A stretch of DNA of 64,000 nt, from positions 21,341 through 85,340 of the forward strand of contig JAZSNH010000086.1 in assembly GCA_045536305.1 (NCBI GenBank). Direction: 5' to 3'. Within the stretch, counting starts at the first letter, position 1, and each line of letters opens with the position of its first letter. The stretch is from JAISGQ01 sp045536305. Lineage in GTDB: Bacteria; Bacillota; Clostridia; Oscillospirales; Acutalibacteraceae. Positions 57,866-64,000 of this stretch are shown here, piece after piece. The notes beneath the pieces were generated by a model. That model worked only from the letters and a program-made list of their open reading frames with translations, was not told the origin of the DNA and did no database searches. A program made the position numbers and the translations under genes.

Positions 57866-59328
57866 AGATATCGTCAAAAGGAATCAAGAAAAAGTTAAAA
57901 AAAATTACCGGTAAAATTTCTTTTGAGTGGCTTTTTGATAAAAGGGTGCTGGTCATCCTGTCGGTGGTCATATCTGTTGTTTTTTGGTTTTATATAACCT
58001 TGAATGTAAGTCCGAACGAGGAAAAAACATTTGCGGATGTACCTGTGACCATAGATTTGAAGGCTATCGATTCAAAGGGTCTGGTTTTGCTGGATATCAT
58101 GGATACAGCCGCGCTCGGTGACAAAACATATACCGTTCCCGTTACGGTGCGAGGAAACAGATATTCATTGACGCAGCTTAAAAAAGAGGATATTCTGGTA
58201 ACGGCACAGCTTGCAAACGTCATTGAGGATCAACCGAACAACTATACCCTTTCTTTGAAGGTGACCTGCAGCAACAACCTCTATGACGTGACAGTGGAAT
58301 CGTCGGTAGAATCAATTACAGTAAAACTTGACGTGCTTCTTACAAAGCCTTTTGCAATTAAAACGAAGACAAACTCAACAGCGACCGCTGAAAAAGAAAA
58401 CTATGCAATGGAATCTCCGATAACCTATGTTGGCAATGAGAAAATTACAGATGTTACGATCTCAGGACCGCAGGCTGCTGTAAATAAAATTGCATCGGTC
58501 GAGGTTTTTGCGGAAGGCGCGAAGGATTTAAAGGAGACTACGGATTTTGCTGACGGAATATTCGTTTTGCTCAATGAAAGCGGAGCAAAAATAAGCGGCA
58601 GCGATTTAAACTATGTAGCGGTAACCGCAATCGAGGAGCAATACGAAAATATTCCCGTCTCAGATGCAAAAGTAACGGTAAGAGTACCGATAAGAGTAAA
58701 TACAACGGTAAAAATTGTTACAGCATTTAATGAAAGCAGAGTAGGAAAGGACTTTAATTTTGCAAAGCTTGAGAGCGGCATAAAGATTGCACCTGAAAAA
58801 AATATAGGCATCAAGTATGCGCCGAATATCAATCTTGAGGATCCTATCTATGATGTGATAAAAACGCTTGAATTAAAGACGGACAAGATAGATATATCGT
58901 CTATTACACCGACCAATAATGTATATTCCTTTACCACATCCTTCCCTGCGGGAATAGAACTGACAGGAGGCTTGTCAGGCAGCGAATTGACAGTCGATGT
59001 AATATTTGATTTAGACGGCTATACAACAAAGACTTTGCAGGTAAATGTCAGCGAAGAGAATTTTAAATATGATTCTGCCGCAACAGAAATGAGAATAATT
59101 CCATCGGGAACCCTGAACGTTACTTTTGTCGGACCCAAAGCGGAAATTTCAAAGCTCACAGATGAAAATATAGCAGAAAAAGTAAATATCATAGCTGATG
59201 TTTCCACAGTGACAACAGCAGGAACGGTGTCACTTCCGGTGAATATACACGTAAAAGGAAAGACAAGCTGCTGGGTCACAGGAACAAATGAAGAGTTATC
59301 ACTCTCTGTTACAGTTACGGAACAATAA
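57862..59328 (+). CDS. cdaR: CdaA regulator CdaR (YbbR repeats)
   Basis: 488 residues. One N-terminal transmembrane helix (about 28-50, RVLVILSVVISVVFWFYITL) then four YbbR-type beta domains outside, each about 90 residues (pattern D-V-P-V-T-I-D, then VTISGPQAAVNKIASVEV, VTVRVPIRVN, TFVGPKAEISKL). CdaR binds CdaA and modulates c-di-AMP synthesis. It starts with GTG overlapping the cdaA stop. glmM, usually the third gene, is missing here; proS follows 35 bases later. Confidence 0.9.
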   Translation: MKISSKGIKKKLKKITGKISFEWLFDKRVLVILSVVISVVFWFYITLNVSPNEEKTFADVPVTIDLKAIDSKGLVLLDIMDTAALGDKTYTVPVTVRGNRYSLTQLKKEDILVTAQLANVIEDQPNNYTLSLKVTCSNNLYDVTVESSVESITVKLDVLLTKPFAIKTKTNSTATAEKENYAMESPITYVGNEKITDVTISGPQAAVNKIASVEVFAEGAKDLKETTDFADGIFVLLNESGAKISGSDLNYVAVTAIEEQYENIPVSDAKVTVRVPIRVNTTVKIVTAFNESRVGKDFNFAKLESGIKIAPEKNIGIKYAPNINLEDPIYDVIKTLELKTDKIDISSITPTNNVYSFTTSFPAGIELTGGLSGSELTVDVIFDLDGYTTKTLQVNVSEENFKYDSAATEMRIIPSGTLNVTFVGPKAEISKLTDENIAEKVNIIADVSTVTTAGTVSLPVNIHVKGKTSCWVTGTNEELSLSVTVTEQ

Positions 59329-59363
59329 ATGAATAAGAGTAAAAACGAAAGGATCTGATATAA

Positions 59364-60806
59364 ATGGCAAATCAGAATAAGATGGTAGAATCTATAACTT
59401 CTATGGAAGAGGATTTTGCCAAATGGTATACCGATATAGTGAAAAAAGCAGAGCTTATCGAGTATACAAGCGTTAAGGGATGCATGGTTATTCGTCCTTA
59501 CGGCTACGCTATATGGGAGCACATGCAGAAAATCCTTGACGGTATGTTCAAGGAAAGCGGACATGAGAATGTATGCATGCCTATGTTTATTCCCGAAAGC
59601 CTTCTGCAGAAGGAAAAGGATCATGTTGCGGGCTTCGCACCTGAGGTTGCCTGGGTAACTCATGGCGGCAGTGAGCCTCTTGAGGAGCGTCTTTGCGTAA
59701 GACCTACCTCCGAAACACTTTTCTGCGAGCACTATGCAAATATTATTCATTCATGGCGTGATCTTCCCAAGCTTTATAATCAGTGGGTATCTGTTGTAAG
59801 ATGGGAAAAAACCACACGTCCCTTCCTTCGTTCAAGAGAATTTCTCTGGCAGGAAGGTCATACTATCCATGCAACAGCAGAAGAGGCAAGAGAAGAGACT
59901 GTCAGAATGCTCGATACATACGCTAAGTTCTGCGAAGAAAGTCTTGCAATGCCTGTTGTAAAGGGTGTAAAAACCGAGAGCGACAAGTTTGCAGGTGCGG
60001 TAGATACATACGCAATCGAGGCACTTATGCATGACGGTAAGGCACTTCAGGCAGGAACATCGCATTTCTTTGGCGATGGATTTGCAAGAGCATTTGGAAT
60101 CCAGTATACAAGCAAGGAGAACAAGCTTGAGTATCCCTTCCAGACATCATGGGGTGTCACAACACGTCTTATCGGTGCGATAATAATGACCCACGGCGAT
60201 AACAACGGTCTTGTTCTGCCGCCTGCCGTAGCTCCGATTCAGGTCGTTATACTTCCTATTGCTCAGCATAAGCCCGGTGTTCTTGATAAGGCTTATGAGC
60301 TTCGTGATACACTTAAGGCAGCAGGTATACGCGTAAAGGTAGATGACAGTGATAACTCTGCAGGCTGGAAGTTTTCCGAATATGAAATGAAGGGTGTTCC
60401 TGTAAGACTTGAGATAGGTCCCCGTGATATTGAAAACGGACAGTGTGTGCTTGTTACCCGTCATGACAGAGAGAAAACCACAGCCGATCTGTCGAAGATT
60501 GCAGAAGCAGTAAATGAAAGACTTTCAGCAGTTCGCGACGGACTGTATCAGAAGGCTCTTGAAAACAGAAATAAGAGAAGCTATGACTGCACATCCATGG
60601 ATGAAATAACAAAGACAATCGAAGAAAAAGGTGATGGCTTTGTTTATGCAATGTGGTGCGGTGATGAGGCTTGCGAGGATAAGGTAAAAGAGATTACGGG
60701 AGTTGGCTCCAGATGTATTCCTCATGATCAGAGAGATATATCCGATAAGTGCGTCTGCTGCGGAAAGAAAGCAAAGCACATGGTATGCTGGGGCAAAGCT
60801 TACTAA
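59364..60806 (+). CDS. proS: Prolyl-tRNA synthetase, short (archaeal/eukaryote-like) type
   Basis: 480 residues, short like the ProRS type 3 enzymes with no editing insertion. Class II motifs are visible: motif 2 region YNQWVSVVRWEKTTRPFLRS and REFLWQEGHTIHATAEEA, motif 3 region with HGDNNGLVLPPAVAP (GLVLPP) and an ATP-binding glycine region. The C-terminal anticodon domain has QVVILPIAQHKPG, then a zinc-binding-like C-terminus with MWCGDEACEDKVKE, CVCCGKKAKHMVCWGKAY. It charges tRNA-Pro; the tRNA-Pro(CGG) gene lies 29 kb away. RBS AAAGGATCTG. Downstream is a strong bidirectional terminator. Confidence 0.95.
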   Translation: MANQNKMVESITSMEEDFAKWYTDIVKKAELIEYTSVKGCMVIRPYGYAIWEHMQKILDGMFKESGHENVCMPMFIPESLLQKEKDHVAGFAPEVAWVTHGGSEPLEERLCVRPTSETLFCEHYANIIHSWRDLPKLYNQWVSVVRWEKTTRPFLRSREFLWQEGHTIHATAEEAREETVRMLDTYAKFCEESLAMPVVKGVKTESDKFAGAVDTYAIEALMHDGKALQAGTSHFFGDGFARAFGIQYTSKENKLEYPFQTSWGVTTRLIGAIIMTHGDNNGLVLPPAVAPIQVVILPIAQHKPGVLDKAYELRDTLKAAGIRVKVDDSDNSAGWKFSEYEMKGVPVRLEIGPRDIENGQCVLVTRHDREKTTADLSKIAEAVNERLSAVRDGLYQKALENRNKRSYDCTSMDEITKTIEEKGDGFVYAMWCGDEACEDKVKEITGVGSRCIPHDQRDISDKCVCCGKKAKHMVCWGKAY

Positions 60807-60812
60807 TTAAAT

Positions 60813-60861
60813 AAAAAAGCAACTGCGTCTTATGCCGGGCACAAGACGCAGTTGCTTTTTT
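60813..60861 (+). terminator. Bidirectional terminator between proS and spmB
   Basis: A 19-bp perfect stem (AAAAAAGCAACTGCGTCTT and complement) with A- and T-runs on both sides, between convergent genes. Confidence 0.88.
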
Positions 60862-61369
60862 AAAAGAATATCGATACCGTAAGTGCGGAAAGTATCATTC
60901 CTGTCAGATCTGCAGAAAGAGCAGCCAACAGTGTAATACCTGTCTTTTTTATCCCGATGCTTCCGTAATACACTGCAATGGTATAAAATGTAGTTTCTGT
61001 TGACCCCATCATTACCGATGCGACACGGCCGGTAAAGGTATCGGGTCCCCAGTGCTCAAATATGTCCTGAATAACAGCAAGAGCGCCGCTTCCGGAAATA
61101 GGACGCAGAAGTGCAAGGGGGAGAACATCGGGCGGAACAGATACCTTTTTGGCAAAAGGCGAAAGAGCAGAAACAAGAATGTCTATAGTGCCTGATGAGC
61201 GAAGCATTGATACGCAGACAACAAGTCCGACAAGTGCCGGGATTATAGAAAATGTAGTTGTTATACCTTCCTTTGCTCCCTCCAAAAAAAGATCGAAAAC
61301 AGGTGCTTTTTTAATAACAGCAAAAATTACGATCAAGGAAACAACGCTAAGTAGAAAATAATTACCCAT
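60860..61369 (-). CDS. spmB: Spore maturation protein B
   Basis: 169 residues, a multi-pass membrane protein of the nucleoside recognition (Gate) domain family. Segments include FLLSVVSLIVIFAVIKKAPVF, GITTTFSIIPALVGLVVCVS and GSGALAVIQDIFEHWGPD, with PVLALLRPISGSGA as the Gate motif. SpmB works with SpmA in spore core dehydration. The gene immediately follows spmA without a gap, sharing its transcript. Confidence 0.9.
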   Translation of the reverse strand: MGNYFLLSVVSLIVIFAVIKKAPVFDLFLEGAKEGITTTFSIIPALVGLVVCVSMLRSSGTIDILVSALSPFAKKVSVPPDVLPLALLRPISGSGALAVIQDIFEHWGPDTFTGRVASVMMGSTETTFYTIAVYYGSIGIKKTGITLLAALSADLTGMILSALTVSIFF

Positions 61370-61951
61370 TTATATTTTTTTCCTTTCGGTCGAAAATATT
61401 TTGCATATTCCTATGCCCACTGAAACAGAAATCAATGATGAGACCCATACACAGGGCAGAATATCAAGAGGAGTATGCGACCCGGCTTGACTTCTCAAAA
61501 CCGAAAGAGTGCTTGGAATTAACTGAATCGATGCTGTATTAAGAACAACAAATGTTATCATATCGTTTGTTGCTGTATCGGAAATTCTGCCGTCATTAAG
61601 CGACCTCATGGCGGAGATGCCGAGCGGTGTGGCGGCATTTCCGAGACCCAGCAGATTGGATACTACATTCATTGATACATATTCCTTTGCAGCAGAATTG
61701 CTTTTAAGTGATGGCATCAGACTGCACAAAAGGGGGGAGAGCACTCGTGAGATTATTTTCGTAAGACCGCTTGCACGCGCGATATTCATAAAACCACCCC
61801 AGAGACAAATTGCTCCGAGAAGTGTTATTGAAAGCTCTATAGCTTCGGTTCCGCCATTTAATAAAGCTTCTGCGGCGGTATCGGTTTTATTTGTGATTAT
61901 CGAAATAATTGCAGATAAGAAAATAAATATCGGAAATAAATGATTCATCAT
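61370..61951 (-). CDS. spmA: Spore maturation protein A
   Basis: 193 residues, multi-pass membrane Gate-domain protein: ALLNGGTEAIELSITLLGAICLWGGFMNIA, NVVSNLLGLGNAATPLGISAMRSL, VVLNTASIQLIPSTLSVLRSQAG. Needed with SpmB for spore core dehydration and heat resistance. Two tandem ATGs (61951 and 61948); GAGGT lies about 11 bases upstream of the first. Sporulation-type promoter not recognised with confidence. The stop of spmA adjoins spmB. Confidence 0.88.
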   Translation of the reverse strand: MMNHLFPIFIFLSAIISIITNKTDTAAEALLNGGTEAIELSITLLGAICLWGGFMNIARASGLTKIISRVLSPLLCSLMPSLKSNSAAKEYVSMNVVSNLLGLGNAATPLGISAMRSLNDGRISDTATNDMITFVVLNTASIQLIPSTLSVLRSQAGSHTPLDILPCVWVSSLISVSVGIGICKIFSTERKKI

Positions 61952-61995
61952 AATTACGGCGACCTCGCATGGTTATCTTATTTTGAGCTAAAGAA

Positions 61996-62023
61996 TTGAC
62001 ATCAAATCTATATATGGTATAAT
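61996..62023 (+). promoter_or_regulatory. Consensus promoter of the last two genes
   Basis: TTGACA, 16 bases, TATAAT with TG upstream: 12 of 12 hexamer positions, the strongest -35/-10 pair in the window. The leader to 62156 is about 125 bases. Confidence 0.85.
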
Positions 62024-62155
62024 AAATTACATATTGCATATTGAATATTGGGGTGCGTTTTGTTCTTGAATGTGGCATTGGGTTTGGCCGAAATCGATAT
62101 GTATTAAATAGTACGTGCATGAGGAAATATTTATTACATAAGGAGGAATTTTCGA

Positions 62156-62701
62156 GTGAATAACAATGATAACAAAAAAAGTTTTTCGCCGAGAAATTCC
62201 CGGGCGTCAACGCCTGCACAGCTCCTTGCGAGTGTGCTCGAACAGCGTTATTCACACAAGGCCAAAGCGAATTTAAAAGGGAAAGATGAAAAGCCCGATC
62301 CGATGACCTTCCCTGCAATGCAGAAAGCGCTGGGATCAATGTATTCGACATTGGTCGATGTCGTTAATGATGATACAGAGGAAGATATTCTCGAAGACGA
62401 AGAAGAAAAAAACGAGGAAACGGCATCTCTGAAAATTGAAAATGTCAGAGAATTAAACGAGCAGCTTTTGTTTATGGTAGATGAAATGGAGCAAGGCGAA
62501 AAAGAGCGTGAGGAAAATACGAAAACAGAGGTTGCGAATGTTAAGAAAATCAAGGCCGACCCGTATAATCGAGCAGTGAATTTGTATTCCGAACCGCCTG
62601 AAGAGTTACAGGATATAGATATATCGGAAGACTTGCAAATAGAAACGATAGAATCGTCATCGCGTAGAAAACAAAGCAGAAGATTCAGAAACGAGGCATG
62701 A
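62156..62701 (+). CDS. Soluble acidic protein of unknown function
   Basis: 181 residues from GTG 62156 (AAGGAGG 9 bases upstream). No signal peptide or transmembrane segment. N-terminal ~50 residues are polar and basic (SFSPRNSRASTPAQLLASVL), the middle is strongly acidic (DDTEEDILEDEEEKNEETAS) and the C-terminal part predicted helical (VRELNEQLLFMVDEMEQGEKE), ending in basic residues. No known domain recognised. It lies 4 bases before a membrane protein gene, with which it is co-transcribed from a consensus promoter. Confidence 0.65.
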   Translation: MNNNDNKKSFSPRNSRASTPAQLLASVLEQRYSHKAKANLKGKDEKPDPMTFPAMQKALGSMYSTLVDVVNDDTEEDILEDEEEKNEETASLKIENVRELNEQLLFMVDEMEQGEKEREENTKTEVANVKKIKADPYNRAVNLYSEPPEELQDIDISEDLQIETIESSSRRKQSRRFRNEA

Positions 62702-62705
62702 ACTA

Positions 62706-64000
62706 ATGAAGAATAACAGACAAGTTGGGCTTGACGGAAAGGTTTTTCTGACAAGCTGCCTTAAAAGAAGCTCATTATATGTAATTGGAGTTATTATATA
62801 TGGTGTTGTTATGGCTTTTGCAGACGTACTGAAATTGACAGGAAAAAGCGGTATTGCGATGAGTTCACTTACAACGACTTTAATATCCGTTGATTTAATT
62901 TTCAGTCTTTTGTTTATAGTCGTTGTTTTTTATGCGTATTTCCTGGAGTGCGGCTCGAGCATACCTGTATTGAGGGAAAAGCCGCTTGTTATAATGGGAT
63001 ATTGTCGATTGGCGTATAATGTCCTGCTGTGCTATTATATTGTGTACAGAGCTATGTACTGCATAGTTAACAGCAGTGAAGTTCCCTTCGGCGTACTGGC
63101 ATTTTATTTTGTCTATATGATCGTAACATTTATTTCTATCCTTGCCTGCTGCTTTATAATAAATGTTATCTCAAGAAATATGATAAGGCGTATATATATT
63201 AAATCACTGAAAAGGCTTGCTGTTGTCGGAATTGTATTTACTTCACTTACACCTATAATGTATATTATTGCAAGGTTTTGGATAGGCGATATGGGTGATG
63301 AATATTTCACATCCTCATTTTGTGACCTGCTCAGACTCTGTATAGCTCCTTTGCTTTATATATGTGTATGGATCGTTCTGCTCAAAGCTCGTGTTGTTAC
63401 TGCGGAAGTTTTCGGAGAAGTCGATGCAGCAATAAGAGACAGAAGATATCAGATAACATATACGGATAAAACGAAGGAAACAGAAGAAAAGGGCGAGAGC
63501 AAAAAACTTAAAAACAGCAAAGCCCGTGCCGCAGCTGCTGCGGCTACGGTAGCGGCTATAGAAGCAGAAACGATTGCACAGCAAGCATTGCCGGCAGCAA
63601 CTACAGAAGCGAAAAAAATAGATGAAGAATTTGATGAAAAAAAGAACGGCTCTGAAAATATAAAAACGGAAGATAAAGAGCAAAAGGCAGAAGATACCGA
63701 TGAAACCAAAAACGAGGAAGCAATTTATCCTCAGAGAGTGGTTACTGAAAATACAATAAAAACCAAAGAAAACAAGATCAAGGATGAAAAGCTCAGAAAA
63801 GCAGTGTCGGAAGCTGTTGAAAAGGCGATTAAGGAAGAGGAAAACGAAAAGTCCGATAAGCCGGAGCAAGAAAAAGAAAGCAGCAGACAGCCTGCACCTG
63901 CCGAGCAGCAGAAAAAAATACCCGTAATGGATTTTGATCCGTATGCTCAGGCAGAAAGATCTCTCGGTAATAAAAAGAAAAATCAGAATAATGCTCAGCA
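62706..64000 (+). CDS. Multi-pass membrane protein with a long Lys/Glu/Ala-rich cytoplasmic tail (cut by window edge)
   Basis: Open from ATG 62706 to the right edge, about 431 residues so far. Four or more transmembrane segments in residues ~20-220 (SLYVIGVIIYGVVMAFADVL; TLISVDLIFSLLFIVVVFYA; FYFVYMIVTFISILACCFII; KRLAVVGIVFTSLTPIMYII), then from ~270 a long charged tail rich in Lys, Glu and Ala (KARAAAAAATVAAIEAETIA) including Gln/Asn-rich stretches near the edge. No known family recognised; the tail may be a disordered or coiled scaffold. Follows the acidic soluble protein directly. Confidence 0.6.
   Translation, partial: MKNNRQVGLDGKVFLTSCLKRSSLYVIGVIIYGVVMAFADVLKLTGKSGIAMSSLTTTLISVDLIFSLLFIVVVFYAYFLECGSSIPVLREKPLVIMGYCRLAYNVLLCYYIVYRAMYCIVNSSEVPFGVLAFYFVYMIVTFISILACCFIINVISRNMIRRIYIKSLKRLAVVGIVFTSLTPIMYIIARFWIGDMGDEYFTSSFCDLLRLCIAPLLYICVWIVLLKARVVTAEVFGEVDAAIRDRRYQITYTDKTKETEEKGESKKLKNSKARAAAAAATVAAIEAETIAQQALPAATTEAKKIDEEFDEKKNGSENIKTEDKEQKAEDTDETKNEEAIYPQRVVTENTIKTKENKIKDEKLRKAVSEAVEKAIKEEENEKSDKPEQEKESSRQPAPAEQQKKIPVMDFDPYAQAERSLGNKKKNQNNAQ

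Noticed and set aside
1..64000. CRISPR arrays, insertion sequences, prophage or defence islands
   Set aside because: No regularly spaced repeats, transposase motifs, integrase or known defence genes were seen on either strand.

Overview
The window is a chromosomal segment of a low-to-mid GC anaerobic Clostridia member, most likely an Oscillospiraceae/Ruminococcaceae-type gut bacterium (inference; I would look first at Ruminococcus and [Eubacterium] siraeum relatives). The evidence is the SCIFF peptide with its radical-SAM maturase (a Clostridia hallmark), sporulation genes yunB and spmA/spmB, CdaA/CdaR, FeoA/FeoB with a small Cys-rich partner, a single-chain PurL, a short ProRS, and cellobiose phosphorylase, with classical Shine-Dalgarno sites and sigma-A promoters throughout. 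I see no phage, insertion sequence, CRISPR array or rRNA, and one tRNA (Pro, CGG).

Layout. 0-3 kb: minus-strand glycolytic operon pgk-tpiA-gpmI (gpmI runs off the left edge). 3-8 kb: a membrane-anchored leucine-rich-repeat protein, an ECF sigma factor with a putative anti-sigma protein, and two small unknowns. 8-12 kb: a phosphate module (response regulator, Na/Pi cotransporter with PhoU-like tail, sensor kinase) with a well-formed Pho box inside it. 12-15.3 kb: an NlpC/P60 wall hydrolase with tandem SH3 repeats, a short DtxR-type regulator and trmB. 15.3-19 kb: a decayed MATE pump, SCIFF peptide plus maturase, and an Orn/Lys/Arg-decarboxylase-family enzyme. 19-22 kb: feoA-feoB-small Cys-rich protein with four copies of a palindromic operator. 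22-25 kb: yitT-ilvB-ilvN. 25-30 kb: cellobiose phosphorylase and small accessory genes (GNAT, Cys-rich protein, DUF2087, P-loop kinase). 30-42 kb: tRNA-Pro and divergent purL, then a transglutaminase-like membrane protein, thyX, two acyltransferase-fold proteins, a DJ-1 protein, 5-formyl-THF cyclo-ligase, mltG and a U32 protein. 42-47.5 kb: two large envelope proteins of unknown function. 47.5-51.3 kb: a ROK repressor and an oxidoreductase-amylase fusion. 51.4-56.3 kb: yunB, a phosphopentomutase-cytidine deaminase fusion, a nucleoside-binding-type lipoprotein and a Wzz/BY-kinase protein. 56.4-64 kb: cdaA-cdaR, proS, spmA-spmB and two unknown genes, the last running off the right edge.

Regulatory logic readable from DNA: (i) the DtxR-type protein carries the iron-type ligand set (Met9, Cys100, Glu103, His104) and is the local candidate to bind the TTAGC-n4-GCTAA sites of feoAB; (ii) TGTTAA direct repeats on an 11-bp grid sit just upstream of a consensus -10 before the Na/Pi transporter, placing transporter and kinase under the adjacent response regulator; (iii) AGTGCAA/TTGCACT motifs occur at both the cellobiose phosphorylase promoter and the ROK gene, suggesting a cellobiose regulon with autoregulation; (iv) a terminator lies between the SCIFF peptide gene and its maturase, fitting precursor excess over enzyme.

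Most unusual items: the Gfo/Idh/MocA-GH13 fusion, the DeoB-Cdd fusion, a protein joining a sigma-region-2-like segment to a transmembrane helix and a transglutaminase fold lacking the catalytic Cys, a BY-kinase with Arg for the Walker A Lys, and the unexplained envelope proteins at 42.6-47.5 kb and 62.2-64 kb. All calls come from reading the sequence; no database searches were run.
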